64,000 nt of DNA from G965205525 sp965205525 (GCA_965205525.1 OZ242171.1:1674001-1738000); one strand, 5' to 3'. Shown: positions 27,231-37,143, numbered from the stretch's first letter. Notes: generated by a model not told the origin, from the letters alone. Program-made: numbers and translations.

Positions 27231-27695
27231 TCAGAAGGGAATATCGTCATCAAAATCATCCGCCGCCTGGTCCGTGCCAGTGCCAGCGGTCGCCGCCCCC
27301 CTCTCTGCAGTTCCGCTGGCTGGAGGTCCAGATCCGCCGCTTGAGGCTTCATCGCGACGGTCCAGCATCTGCATCTGGTCGGCAACTATCTCGGTGGTAT
27401 AGCGCTTGACACCCTCCTGCTCCCAGGAGCGGGTGCGCAGGGAGCCCTCTATGTAAACCTTGGAGCCCTTGCGCAGGTAGCTAGAAGCTATCTCCGCCAG
27501 CCGGCGGAAGAACACCACGCGGTGCCATTCCGTGCGTGACTTTTGCTCTTGGGTATTACGGTCTTTCCAAGTCTGGGTAGTGGCAATCCTGATATTAGTG
27601 ACCATATCTCCAGAGGACAGACTGTTGCTCTCCGGATCTGCCCCGCAGTTCCCAATCAAGATTACCCTATTTACAGTTCCTTGTCCCATTGCCAT
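27231..27695 (-). CDS. ssb: Single-stranded DNA-binding protein
   Basis: A 154-residue SSB. The OB fold begins GTVNRVILIGNCGADPE and includes TEWHRVVFFRRLAEIASSYL and GSKVYIEGSLRTRSW. A Gly/Ala-rich linker leads to the acidic protein-binding tip DFDDDIPF. AGGAGG lies 10 bases upstream of the ATG. In many gammaproteobacteria ssb lies next to an MFS gene and uvrA, as here. Confidence 0.96.
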   Translation of the reverse strand: MAMGQGTVNRVILIGNCGADPESNSLSSGDMVTNIRIATTQTWKDRNTQEQKSRTEWHRVVFFRRLAEIASSYLRKGSKVYIEGSLRTRSWEQEGVKRYTTEIVADQMQMLDRRDEASSGGSGPPASGTAERGAATAGTGTDQAADDFDDDIPF

Positions 27696-27899
27696 GGCAG
27701 TAGTACCTCCTCTTTGCTTTGTCTCACTTCAAAAAACAGTGCCGGGATGCTTCCCTAGCGCTGGTATGCCAGCCCCAAACGAGCAGACCTAGATTACTAT
27801 ACACTATCAGCAATACCCCATACAGCCCTCTTAAAGCAGGGCAGGGCAATCCGGCGTTATAATTTCGCACCGGGCTAATCCGTGCCTTGTAGGTGTGCC

Positions 27900-28263
27900 A
27901 TGCTGATCTGTGAAGAAGGTAATTTTGTTTTTATTCCAAAAACGGGTGGAAGTTTTTTTAGATACATATGCAGTCTTATTGATATGACGGGATGGGCGCA
28001 CCGTCACGGTATAGGTGGAAAAATTATTATACGGATTAATGCATCATTTCAATCCGAGTTTTCGGGACTCTTTGCTGGATTTTATCCTAGACCAAAAACG
28101 GAAAAATGCCTCCTCAAAAACCACAGCAAACCTCTGGACAGATGAATTGCGAGATTTCGTGCAAGAAAAGGAATGGTTCTATTGCAAAGTGATCACAGAA
28201 CTGCATTACGAATCTCCTGCAAGTCATGCCCCCCCTATTCCCGTATCTTCCTCCGTTGCATAA
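27900..28263 (+). pseudogene. Decayed sulfotransferase-like gene
   Basis: An AT-rich stretch unlike its neighbours. One frame from ATG 27900 begins MLICEEGNFVFIPKTGGSFF, resembling the N-terminus of sulfotransferase family 2 proteins with the PAPS-binding KTGGS loop. A second frame, shifted by one base from about 28015, reads NPSFRDSLLDFILDQKRKNA and then NLWTDELRDFVQEKEWFYC, which resembles the C-terminal end of such enzymes. The middle of the protein (well over 100 residues) is missing. I read this as an internally deleted, frameshifted remnant; it lies between ssb and the MFS gene. Confidence 0.55.
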
Positions 28264-28349
28264 TAATCTTGGCACGAAGCAGCCATGACAGATTCTGCTT
28301 TCACGTAGCGACAAGCACTTGCTGATAACAAGGACTCCGTACAACCGTT

Positions 28350-29507
28350 GTGCCACCTGAAAAAATAGATGAGCAGGCCGAAAAGCGCCTAGTGGGAACG
28401 CTGGCCCTGGTGTACGGTATCCGCATGCTGGGGCTGTTCATGGTGTTGCCTGTGCTGCCCCTGTACGCGGGCCGTCTGGAGGGAGCCACACCTTTTACCA
28501 TCGGGTTAGCCCTAGGAATCTACGGGCTGAGCCAAGCACTTTTACAAAGACCCTTCGGTCAGTGGTCTGACCGCTTGGGACGCCGCCCCTTGATCATCGC
28601 TGGACTACTGCTATTTGCCAGCGGCAGTCTGGTAGCAGCTGCTGCCGATACCATTGTCGGCATTATCCTAGGGCGCACTCTGCAGGGAAGTGGTGCCGTC
28701 GCTGGCGTGCTGATGGCCTGCGTCGGCGACTGGGTAGCGGGACCACGACAACTGCGCACAATGGCTTTGATAGGCGGCTGTATCGGCCTTGCCTTTGCCT
28801 TAGCCCTGATGCTGGGGCCATGGCTGAATGCGGCAGTTGGGCTGACCGGCGTATTCATCGTCAGTGCCGCCTTGGCCTGCACTGCAATGATCCCAGTGCT
28901 GCTCTGGCTGCCCGTCGGCCGACCGTCGGCAGGGCCTGCCCCAGCAGCAGCGGTCCAGCGCACCGCGCCACAGGTCTGGTATGCGGGAGCTTTCTCGTTA
29001 CACATGGTGCTGACTGCCATATTCATCGTGCTGCCAACCATTCTGACCCGCGACATGGAGGTTGCTCCAGAACATCACTGGCGTATTTATTGCTCGGTGC
29101 TCGTCGCCTCCGCAATTCTCATCGCCCCCGTCGTCTTGCCTGCCAAGTCGGACAGGGGGGCTGGTCTCATATTGACCGGAGCAGTGCTGGCAACCGTCGC
29201 TGCCCTTGCCATGCTAGGCATGGCGCCAGCGGGGAAATGGACAGTATCAGCCAGCTTAGTGCTGTTTTTTGCCGGTTTCAGCCTGTTGGAAATGATACTG
29301 CCGGTGCAAGCCAGCAGAGCAGCACCCGCCGCTGAACGCGGCAAGATCATGGGCACCTATGCCACCTTGCAGTTCCTAGGCACCTTCGCCGGCGGCACCT
29401 TCGGCGGCATCATGGTGGTGGCATGGGGAGAAACACTGCTATTTCAAACGACAGCAGCTATTCTTATCGGCTGGCTGGCAATCTCACTTTGGCAGTTGAG
29501 ACGCTGA
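28350..29507 (+). CDS. Major facilitator superfamily transporter
   Basis: A 385-residue, highly hydrophobic carrier with about 12 membrane helices. The MFS loop 2-3 motif appears as RPFGQWSDRLGRRPLI, and a GRTLQGSGAVAGVLMA segment fits helix 4 of drug exporters. The start is GTG at 28350, behind AAGGA. The gene lies between ssb and uvrA, a conserved position; the substrate is unknown. Confidence 0.88.
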   Translation: MPPEKIDEQAEKRLVGTLALVYGIRMLGLFMVLPVLPLYAGRLEGATPFTIGLALGIYGLSQALLQRPFGQWSDRLGRRPLIIAGLLLFASGSLVAAAADTIVGIILGRTLQGSGAVAGVLMACVGDWVAGPRQLRTMALIGGCIGLAFALALMLGPWLNAAVGLTGVFIVSAALACTAMIPVLLWLPVGRPSAGPAPAAAVQRTAPQVWYAGAFSLHMVLTAIFIVLPTILTRDMEVAPEHHWRIYCSVLVASAILIAPVVLPAKSDRGAGLILTGAVLATVAALAMLGMAPAGKWTVSASLVLFFAGFSLLEMILPVQASRAAPAAERGKIMGTYATLQFLGTFAGGTFGGIMVVAWGETLLFQTTAAILIGWLAISLWQLRR

Positions 29508-29638
29508 GCAGAACGCCCTCTTCTTATCTGCTCCCAAATCTACTCCCGCAAGCGGGAAAATCTACCGGGAAATTTATTCTGGCAACAGGCTATAATTCCG
29601 AAATTGCCCGCGAATTTGCAAGAAGACAAACCCAAAAA

Positions 29639-32500
29639 GTGAGCACCATTCAAATCCGCGGCGCCCGCACCCATAACCTGAAAAATATAAACCTGAACAT
29701 CCCACGGGACCGGCTGGTAGTCATCACGGGGCTGTCCGGCTCTGGTAAATCGTCCCTTGCCTTTGATACGCTTTATGCCGAGGGACAGCGCCGTTATGTG
29801 GAATCCCTGTCCTCTTACGCGCGACAATTCTTATCAATGATGGAAAAGCCGGATGTGGATCATATTGAAGGTCTCTCTCCCGCCATCTCCATTGAACAGA
29901 AGTCCACTTCCCATAATCCTCGCTCCACCGTCGGCACCATAACTGAAATTCACGATTACTTGCGGCTCCTGTTCGCCCGGGTTGGCGAGCCGCGCTGTCC
30001 AACGCATGGTCTGCCGCTGGCTGGGCGCACCGTCAGCCGGATGGTGGACGAGGTGTTAGGTCTTCCCTCCGAAACGAGGATGATGCTGCTTGCACCTGTA
30101 GTGAGAGAGCGCAAAGGCGAGCATCTACACGTGCTGGAGGACCTACGCCGCAATGGTTTCGTGCGGGCCCGAGTGGATGGAATTGTTGTAGATTTGGAAC
30201 AAGTGCCCAGCCTGGATAAACAGCGTAAACACAGTATTGACGCAGTGGTAGACCGCTTTAAGGTACGCAAGAATATCAGCTCGCGCCTAGCTGAATCTTT
30301 TGAGACTGCTCTGCGTCTTACCGATGGCATCGCTTCTGTTGCGCCGATGGAAGGAGATGGCGAAGAGATCACTTTCTCGTCCCGCTACGCATGTCCGAAA
30401 TGCGGGTATAGCATCGGCGAACTTGAACCGAAAATGTTTTCTTTCAACAACCCGGCTGGTGCCTGCCCAGATTGTGACGGCCTCGGAATTGATCAGTATT
30501 TTGACATCGACAGAATCGTAGATCAGAGTGTGAGTCTCCCCGAAGGTGCGATCCTCGGCTGGGATAGGAACAATCCCTACTATTTCCAGATGCTGCAATC
30601 CTTAGCCCGTCACTACCGCTTTGATATTGAACGCCCGTTTGGAAAATTGCGCATCAGCCATCGGAACATGATCCTCTACGGCAACAAGGAAGAAGTGATT
30701 GAGTTCCGATATGTATCGGACAATGGAACCCTATACCGGCGACGTCAGTCTTTTGAAGGTGTTATTCCAAACATGGAACGCCGCCATCGCGATACCAGTT
30801 CGGAGCGCATGCGCGAAGAGCTGTCAAAATATATCGGTACACAACCCTGCACCAGCTGCGAGGGCACACGCCTGCGAAAGGAATCCAGACATGTGTTCCT
30901 CACCGATACTGATTTGCCAACAATTACGGCTCTGCCGGTGGAGAAAACTATACAGTTTTTTAAAAATCTCCAACTGGACAAGCACCGGGGCAAAATTGCC
31001 GACCGGATTTTAAAGGAGATCTGCAATCGCCTGCAGTTTCTCTCCGATGTCGGGCTTAACTACCTGAGTCTCGGTCGCAGTGCAGAGACTCTCTCTGGTG
31101 GCGAGGCGCAGCGCATTCGGCTTGCCAGCCAAATTGGCGCAGGCCTGGTAGGCGTCATGTACATCTTGGATGAGCCTTCTATCGGGCTGCACCAGCGCGA
31201 CAATGCCCGACTGCTAGATACCTTGCTCCGACTTCGCGACCTGGGTAATACAGTGCTGGTGGTTGAACACGACGAAGAGGCTATCCGAAGTGCAGACCAT
31301 ATTGTGGACATGGGGCCGGGGGCTGGAATTCATGGCGGTCAAGTGGTGGTGCAGGGGTCTCCCGCTGACCTTTCCCGGCATCCGAATTCCATTACCGGCA
31401 GCTACCTGTCGGGACGTGAAGCGATCCCGATGCCAGCCAAGCGCACACCGGCGGATAAAAGCTGCATGTTCTCACTGCGCGGGGCGCGGGGAAATAATCT
31501 TCAAGACGTAAACCTAGACCTGCCCCTCGGACTATTTTCCTGTGTCACCGGAGTCTCCGGCTCGGGCAAATCCACACTAGTCAACCACACCCTGTATCCA
31601 CTCCTCGCCGCAAAGCTGAACCAGAGCACCCGCATGCAGTCATTGCCCTATGCCGAGTACGACGGACTGCAGCATTTAGATAAATGCATTGATATTGACC
31701 AGAGCCCCATCGGACGTACACCACGCTCAAACCCCGCAACCTATACCGGCCTGTTTACACCAGTGCGGGAGTTATTTGCAGGCACACAGGAAGCTCGCGT
31801 GCGGGGGTATCCGCTCGGCCGCTTCAGCTTTAATGTGCGGGGCGGTCGCTGCGAAGCATGTCAAGGAGACGGCCTGATAAGGGTGGAGATGCATTTCCTG
31901 CCAGATATTTATGTGTCCTGCGACGAATGCGACGGTAAGCGGTACAACCGCGAAACATTGGAAATTACCTATAAGGGCCGCAATATCCACGAAGTCCTAG
32001 AGATGACTGTGGAAGAGGCAAGAGAATTTTTTTCACCGATACCTGTCATCGCCCGCAAGCTACAGACCCTGATGGATGTTGGATTGTCCTACATTTCCCT
32101 AGGACAATCATCCACCACCCTGTCTGGCGGCGAAGCCCAGCGTATCAAACTGTCGCGGGAGCTGTCGCGGCACCATACAGGCCGCACTTTGTATATCTTG
32201 GATGAACCCACCACCGGGCTCCATTTTCACGACATACGCCAGCTGCTTCTCGTTCTGCATCGGCTGCGGGACCAAGGGAATACCATCGTGGTGATTGAGC
32301 ACAATATGGATGTAATTAAAACCGCCGACTGGATCATTGACCTAGGGCCGGAAGGAGGCGATGGCGGTGGGCAGATAATTGCTGTCGGCACACCTGAGCA
32401 AGTCGCGCAAAACCGGCGCTCCTACACCGGGCAGTTCCTGAAACCCATTCTTGCAAAGACCAAGAGCACCCGCGCATCCCGCCGCAAAAAAAATAAGTAA
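29639..32500 (+). CDS. uvrA: Excinuclease ABC subunit A
   Basis: A 953-residue nucleotide-excision-repair ATPase that finds DNA damage with UvrB. Two ABC modules are visible, with Walker A loops GLSGSGKSSLA and GVSGSGKSTLV and signatures LSGGEAQRIRLASQI and LSGGEAQRIKLSREL. Zinc-binding Cys clusters are CPKCGYSIGE...CPDCDG and CEACQGDG...CDECDG. GTG at 29639 is chosen because it gives the family start (STIQIRGARTHNLKNI) and length (E. coli 940). No LexA box was recognised upstream. Confidence 0.95.
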   Translation: MSTIQIRGARTHNLKNINLNIPRDRLVVITGLSGSGKSSLAFDTLYAEGQRRYVESLSSYARQFLSMMEKPDVDHIEGLSPAISIEQKSTSHNPRSTVGTITEIHDYLRLLFARVGEPRCPTHGLPLAGRTVSRMVDEVLGLPSETRMMLLAPVVRERKGEHLHVLEDLRRNGFVRARVDGIVVDLEQVPSLDKQRKHSIDAVVDRFKVRKNISSRLAESFETALRLTDGIASVAPMEGDGEEITFSSRYACPKCGYSIGELEPKMFSFNNPAGACPDCDGLGIDQYFDIDRIVDQSVSLPEGAILGWDRNNPYYFQMLQSLARHYRFDIERPFGKLRISHRNMILYGNKEEVIEFRYVSDNGTLYRRRQSFEGVIPNMERRHRDTSSERMREELSKYIGTQPCTSCEGTRLRKESRHVFLTDTDLPTITALPVEKTIQFFKNLQLDKHRGKIADRILKEICNRLQFLSDVGLNYLSLGRSAETLSGGEAQRIRLASQIGAGLVGVMYILDEPSIGLHQRDNARLLDTLLRLRDLGNTVLVVEHDEEAIRSADHIVDMGPGAGIHGGQVVVQGSPADLSRHPNSITGSYLSGREAIPMPAKRTPADKSCMFSLRGARGNNLQDVNLDLPLGLFSCVTGVSGSGKSTLVNHTLYPLLAAKLNQSTRMQSLPYAEYDGLQHLDKCIDIDQSPIGRTPRSNPATYTGLFTPVRELFAGTQEARVRGYPLGRFSFNVRGGRCEACQGDGLIRVEMHFLPDIYVSCDECDGKRYNRETLEITYKGRNIHEVLEMTVEEAREFFSPIPVIARKLQTLMDVGLSYISLGQSSTTLSGGEAQRIKLSRELSRHHTGRTLYILDEPTTGLHFHDIRQLLLVLHRLRDQGNTIVVIEHNMDVIKTADWIIDLGPEGGDGGGQIIAVGTPEQVAQNRRSYTGQFLKPILAKTKSTRASRRKKNK

Positions 32501-32642
32501 GGAGCCCTGTATCCCACCTATCCACAATGGCCCGCAACTGGACCCATTGCGTACCTCTTCGCCACAGGAATCAGTATACGCTGGCGTTACCGAGCCCCCT
32601 GCGGGCCTGCTCGCTTAGGCAGAACTTAGGCAGGTACTCGGA

Positions 32643-33560
32643 TCAGCGCAGGCCGGCAGAGAGATGCTGGCAGAGATCGGTCAGACCCTCTTCGGCCTTC
32701 GGCAGGGCATCGGGCATGCTGAGAAACCCATGGATCGTGCCGTTGTAGCACTTTAACCAAGTCGGCACTCCGGCCTCCTTCAGCCGCTTTGCATAGGCCT
32801 CCCCCTCGTCTCGCAGGGGGTCGTGCTCAGCGGTAAGAACAGTGGCTGATGGCAAGTTGGCCAAGTCGGGAGCCCGCAGGGGCGAGGCCAGAGGATTTTC
32901 TCCGTCCTCGTCTTTTCCTAAATAATGCCTCCAGCACCACCGCATACCCTCCCGGGTCAGGAAGTAGCCCTCGGCATTCTCCCGGTAGGAGTCCGTGTCA
33001 AAGCTGTAATTGGTGACCGGATAGAGGAGTGCCTGGTGGCATAGGGCCGGGCCGCCCCGGTCCCGAGCCATGAGAGAGACCACCGCGGCAAGGTTGCCGC
33101 CAGCACTGTCGCCAGCTACTGCCATGCGCACGGCATCGGCTTCTAGCTCGGCGGCATTTTCTGCCGCCCAGCAGGCGGCTGCATAGCAGTCCTCCGGGGC
33201 AGCGGGAAAGGGAAATTCCGGTGCCAGCCGATAGTCCACAGATACCACCACCGCCCCCACCCGGCGACATAGGGTGCGACACAGGCCGTCGTGGGTGTTC
33301 AGCCCGCAGAAAACGAAGCCGCCGCCGTGAAAAAAGACGATGAGGGGAAAGGGCGCCTCCCCTTGGGGACGATAAATCCGCACCGGGATCTCCCCGCCGG
33401 GCCCGGGAATTCTGCGCTCCTCGGTCGCACCCACAGATTCCGGGTTCTCCGGTGCAGGCAGGGAGTGCATCGCGCGAGCATCTTCCAGCGACATGTTTTC
33501 CAAGGATCCCATGCCCGCCATGCTGTCTAGCAGAGTGCGTGTTTCAGGGTCTAGTGCCAT
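32643..33560 (-). CDS. Alpha/beta hydrolase, hormone-sensitive-lipase type
   Basis: A 305-residue carboxylesterase. The oxyanion-hole motif FHGGGFVF and nucleophile motif GDSAGG are intact; the catalytic Asp (LTAEHDPLRDEG) and His (GTIHGFLSM) follow in order. It should hydrolyse short acyl or other carboxylic esters. ATG at 33560 is chosen because AGGGAG precedes it; the frame continues 16 codons upstream without a ribosome site. It is divergent from the first SDR of a catabolic block. Confidence 0.87.
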   Translation of the reverse strand: MALDPETRTLLDSMAGMGSLENMSLEDARAMHSLPAPENPESVGATEERRIPGPGGEIPVRIYRPQGEAPFPLIVFFHGGGFVFCGLNTHDGLCRTLCRRVGAVVVSVDYRLAPEFPFPAAPEDCYAAACWAAENAAELEADAVRMAVAGDSAGGNLAAVVSLMARDRGGPALCHQALLYPVTNYSFDTDSYRENAEGYFLTREGMRWCWRHYLGKDEDGENPLASPLRAPDLANLPSATVLTAEHDPLRDEGEAYAKRLKEAGVPTWLKCYNGTIHGFLSMPDALPKAEEGLTDLCQHLSAGLR

Positions 33561-33647
33561 CGGTTTTCTCCCTAAGCGAGAACAATATGCTAGATTAACT
33601 CCCCTCATAATGCCAATGCCTTCTTGTGTCAGCAGGAGAACCCGATA

Positions 33648-34475
33648 ATGCGTCTAGAGAATAAAGTAGCCTTGGTCACCGGCGCGGGTCTCGGCATGGG
33701 GCGGGCCATCGCGCAGCTTTTTGCAGCCGAAGGCGCCGCCGTCGTCGTCGCCGACATCAGCACCGAGGATGCAGAGCAGACTCTAGAAATGATCGGCGAA
33801 AGGAGTAATTGCCTTGCCGAAACCTGCGATGTGACCGACAGCGAAGGGGTCCGGGCGATGTTTGAACGGGTCGGAAAACACTATGGAAGGCTGGATATTC
33901 TAGTCAACAATGCCGGTGCCGGCTCGGCGCCGGGGGATGGCCAGGACAAGTACAATGAACTGCTGGACCAGCGCAGCCAGCAACTGACCGCCGGGGCAGA
34001 GTGTCCAGCATTCGCTGACCACATCGTACATATGGAGGATGCAGGCTGGCAGCGAGTAGTGGATATCAACATGAATGGCACTTTTTTCTGCAGCCGTGAA
34101 GCAGTGCGCCTGATGATTAAAGGCGACAATAGCGGCAGCATTATCAGCACCTCCAGCACATCGGGGCTAAATGGCGAGGGCGGCGTACATTACTGTGCAA
34201 GCAAGGCGGCCATCCTGGGATTCACCAAGTCTCTGGCACGGGAGCTGGCACCGCGAGGAATTCGCGTCAACGCCATCTGTCCCGGGCCGACCAACACCCG
34301 GATGATGCAGGGGATTTCCGAGCAATGGGCACAGTCCATTATCGCCGCCGTGCCCATAGGACGGCTCGGCGAACCGGAGGAAGTGGCGCGAACCGCGCTG
34401 TTTCTCGCCTCGGACGAGAGCTCATTCTTTACCGGCCAGACACTCGCCTGCAACGGCGGGATGCATATGATATGA
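33648..34475 (+). CDS. Short-chain dehydrogenase/reductase
   Basis: A 275-residue SDR. The cofactor loop is VTGAGLGMGRAIA, with the NNAG motif and catalytic STSS...YCASK (Ser, Tyr, Lys). There is an insertion of about 30 residues between NNAG and the WQRVVDINMNGTFF helix, longer than in most classical SDRs. ATG at 33648 follows CAGGAGAA. It heads a same-strand run with a second SDR, a SnoaL-like protein and an old-yellow-enzyme member. Confidence 0.88.
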   Translation: MRLENKVALVTGAGLGMGRAIAQLFAAEGAAVVVADISTEDAEQTLEMIGERSNCLAETCDVTDSEGVRAMFERVGKHYGRLDILVNNAGAGSAPGDGQDKYNELLDQRSQQLTAGAECPAFADHIVHMEDAGWQRVVDINMNGTFFCSREAVRLMIKGDNSGSIISTSSTSGLNGEGGVHYCASKAAILGFTKSLARELAPRGIRVNAICPGPTNTRMMQGISEQWAQSIIAAVPIGRLGEPEEVARTALFLASDESSFFTGQTLACNGGMHMI

Positions 34476-34500
34476 AACGCTCACGAGCGGAGGTTACAGT

Positions 34501-35298
34501 ATGAACGGACGATTAGCAGGCAAAGTTGCTGTTATCACTGGTGCCGGCACCGGCATTGGCGCAGCGACAGCGGAGCGTTTTGCGGCAGAAGGGGCGCGAG
34601 TTGTCCTCTGCGGCCGCCGCCAGAAGCCTCTGGAGGAAACAGCCGCCCGTATTGAAACGGCAGGGGGTGCTGCGTGGGTTTCCACCGCAGATGTCAGTGA
34701 CGAAGAACAGTTCGCCGGGACCCTGCAAAAGGTGTTTGAAAATGAGGGGCGTATGGACATACTGGTTAATAACGCCTTCGCCTATGCAGGCGGCATGATT
34801 GCCGACACCTCCACCGAGGACTGGCGCACCTGCTTTCGCACCAGTCTTGACGGCACTTTCTTTGGCGTACGCGCCGTCATGCCCGGAATGCAGGCTCAAG
34901 GCGGCGGCAGTATTGTGAATATCTCCTCGGTTATGGGTCTGCTCGGTGCAGCGGGCTCCGCCGGCTACGGTGCCGCCAAGGCAGCTCTGATTCAATTCAC
35001 CCGGATTGCAGCACTTGAGGGCGCTCGCGGCGGTGTACGGGTCAATGTGGTGGTGCCGGGCGTAGTGATGACTCCCAGCACCCAGGCGGTGCTGCCGAAC
35101 AAAGCGGCTGAACGCGCTACAGCGAGCAGTGTGCCGCTAGGGCGCATCGCGGAGCCCGGCGAAGTGGCCAGCGCAATTCTTTTTCTCGCATCGAACGAAA
35201 GCTCCTATATCACCGGTGCCACCCTGGTGGTGGATGGCGGTAAAACCTGTGAACTGAACACAGGAGCCAGCGATATGGCCGATTTTGCCAGCGATTAG
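34501..35298 (+). CDS. Short-chain dehydrogenase/reductase
   Basis: A 265-residue classical SDR with cofactor loop ITGAGTGIGAATA, NNAFAYAGG in place of NNAG, and catalytic Ser (NISSVMG), Tyr and Lys (YGAAKAAL). The C-terminal ASNESSYITGATLVVDGG is the usual SDR end. It follows the previous SDR by 25 bases. The substrate is unknown; context suggests oxidation of a hydroxylated lipid or terpenoid. Confidence 0.9.
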   Translation: MNGRLAGKVAVITGAGTGIGAATAERFAAEGARVVLCGRRQKPLEETAARIETAGGAAWVSTADVSDEEQFAGTLQKVFENEGRMDILVNNAFAYAGGMIADTSTEDWRTCFRTSLDGTFFGVRAVMPGMQAQGGGSIVNISSVMGLLGAAGSAGYGAAKAALIQFTRIAALEGARGGVRVNVVVPGVVMTPSTQAVLPNKAAERATASSVPLGRIAEPGEVASAILFLASNESSYITGATLVVDGGKTCELNTGASDMADFASD

Positions 35299-35312
35299 AC
35301 GGGCAGCTGGCT

Positions 35313-35951
35313 ATGGCTAAAGACGCATCCTTCCCAGAGGATATTCTCACCCGGGTTGAGCGGCTGGAATCGATTGATGAAATTCGCCAGCTGGCAGCCA
35401 AATACGCCCTGTCACTGGACATGCGTGATCTAGACGCCCATGTCAACCTGTTCGCACCGGATATCCGTATCAGCCGCGACCGTACAGGCCGCCATGAATT
35501 GAAACTATGGCTGGATGATACGCTGCGCAATCAGTTTACCGGCACCTCGCACCATGTCGGCGGGCACATCATAGAATTTGAAGATACAAAGCACGCCCGC
35601 GGCGTGGTTTATTCCAAGAACGAGCATGAAACCGGCCCGGAATGGGTCATCATGCAGATGATGTATTGGGATGACTACGAGCGCATTGATGGTCGCTGGT
35701 ATTTCCGGCGACGGCTGCCGCTATACTGGTACGCTGTAGATTTAAACAAACCGCCGATCGGCGAAAAGAAAATGCGCTGGCCCGACCGCGAATCCTACTC
35801 GGGTGGCTGGCATGGGCTATGGCCCTCTTGGCAAGAATTCTGGGATAACCCGCCAGCGGGTTTGCCGGAAGTGGCAGAGCCGGCTCCGGCGGAGGAATTT
35901 TTACAGCGCATGCGGCGCGATGCGCCAGACCCGAAAATTCGCGTACGCTGA
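35313..35951 (+). CDS. SnoaL-like (NTF2 fold) protein
   Basis: A 212-residue SnoaL-like protein with the N-terminal helix SIDEIRQLAAKYALSLDMRD, a TSHHVGGHIIEFED strand and a C-terminal extension rich in Trp and Pro (GGWHGLWPSWQEF). Longer SnoaL_4-type members like this occur with SDRs in steroid and aromatic degradation clusters. It starts 14 bases after the SDR and ends 6 bases before the flavin oxidoreductase, so it is in the same operon. Confidence 0.78.
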   Translation: MAKDASFPEDILTRVERLESIDEIRQLAAKYALSLDMRDLDAHVNLFAPDIRISRDRTGRHELKLWLDDTLRNQFTGTSHHVGGHIIEFEDTKHARGVVYSKNEHETGPEWVIMQMMYWDDYERIDGRWYFRRRLPLYWYAVDLNKPPIGEKKMRWPDRESYSGGWHGLWPSWQEFWDNPPAGLPEVAEPAPAEEFLQRMRRDAPDPKIRVR

Positions 35952-35957
35952 GGATAC

Positions 35958-37052
35958 ATGCCCTCCCTTGAACCCCTGTTTCGTCCCTTTAAAATGGAGG
36001 GGCTGTCACTGCAAAACCGTCTGGTGATGGCGCCGATGTCCCGCTACCGGTCCCCGCAGAATATTCCCACCGAAGAGGTTGCCGCCTATTATCGGCGACG
36101 GGCGACGGGCGGTGCCGGCCTGATCATCAGCGAGGGCACATTCATCGCTCATCCCTCTGCCACCGGCTACGAAAATGTTCCCCACTTTTACGGCGAGGAT
36201 GCTTTGGCCGGCTGGCGCCGGGTGCTGGCGGAAGTGCATGAAGCAGGAGCAAAAATGTTTCCGCAAATATGGCATGCGGGCAGCTTCCGACAGACCGGGA
36301 TGGGCCCGGATCCGAAGGTGCCTGGATTTTCACCCTCCGGCATGCTAAATACTTTCGCCGGCAACACGGTGCCGCCGAAAGCGATGGACAAACAGGATAT
36401 CAAGGAAGTGCTTGCGGCCTACGCTGAGTCGGCGGCAGCGGCACGGGCATGCGGATTTGACGGCGTAGAAATCCATGGCGCACACGGCTACCTAATAGAT
36501 GAATTCCTGTGGGCAGAAACCAATCAGCGCAAAGATGAATACGGCGGCAGCATTGAAAATAGAGTACGTTTTGCTGTTGCAGTGGTTGAAACCGTGCGGG
36601 CTGCGGTAGGTCCAGGGTTCCCAGTCTGCCTGCGACTGTCGCAATGGAAACAGCAGGATTTCAAGGCACAGCTGGCGGTGAACCCGCAGGAGCTGGAGCA
36701 GATCCTGCTGCCCCTGACGGAGGCAGGGGTTGACTTGTTTCATGGCAGCACTCGCAAGTACTGGCAGCCGGAATTTGAGGGCTCGCCGCTCAACTTTGCT
36801 GGCTGGATTCGCAAGATCACCGGTCGGCCGGCCATCACCGTGGGTAGCGTAGGACTGAATTCTGCTTCCTTTGAAAAAGCGGATACTGCCCCCCTGGATG
36901 TACTGCTAGAGCAATTGGAACGGGAAGAATTTGACTTGGTGGCTGTGGGGCGGGCTATGCTCTCGGAGCCGGAATGGGCTAGCAAGATACGCCAGGGTCA
37001 TGCGGACACGATTAAACCTTTCACCAATGCGGCAATAGAGAACTTGTACTGA
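35958..37052 (+). CDS. NADH:flavin oxidoreductase, old-yellow-enzyme family
   Basis: A 364-residue FMN-binding TIM barrel. N-terminal PLFRPFKMEGLSLQNRLVMA contacts FMN. FDGVEIHGAHGYLIDEFL carries the conserved active-site His region, and KDEYGGSIENRVRF follows as in the family. The C-terminal VGRAMLSEPEWASKI closes the barrel. It would reduce an activated C=C bond. It is the last gene of the SDR-SDR-SnoaL unit. Confidence 0.9.
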   Translation: MPSLEPLFRPFKMEGLSLQNRLVMAPMSRYRSPQNIPTEEVAAYYRRRATGGAGLIISEGTFIAHPSATGYENVPHFYGEDALAGWRRVLAEVHEAGAKMFPQIWHAGSFRQTGMGPDPKVPGFSPSGMLNTFAGNTVPPKAMDKQDIKEVLAAYAESAAAARACGFDGVEIHGAHGYLIDEFLWAETNQRKDEYGGSIENRVRFAVAVVETVRAAVGPGFPVCLRLSQWKQQDFKAQLAVNPQELEQILLPLTEAGVDLFHGSTRKYWQPEFEGSPLNFAGWIRKITGRPAITVGSVGLNSASFEKADTAPLDVLLEQLEREEFDLVAVGRAMLSEPEWASKIRQGHADTIKPFTNAAIENLY

Positions 37053-37124
37053 AATTTTTCAAAAGTTCGCTTCTCAATGCTGCAAACCTTCACATGCAAC
37101 AGGAAGTATTCTTTGTTTCGCTCT

Positions 37125-37143
37125 AGCACGAGTGCTCTTTTTT
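37125..37143 (+). terminator. Weak terminator after the flavin oxidoreductase gene
   Basis: AGCAC-GA-GTGCT (or a 4-bp stem with a CGAG loop) is followed by CTTTTTT. The stem is short, but the T run fits termination of the operon that converges on the fucosyltransferase gene. Confidence 0.35.

Noticed and set aside
29545..29556. CCCGCAAGCGGG as terminator of the MFS gene
   Set aside because: The stem is only 4-5 bp and is followed by AAAATC rather than T residues; it lies in the uvrA leader.
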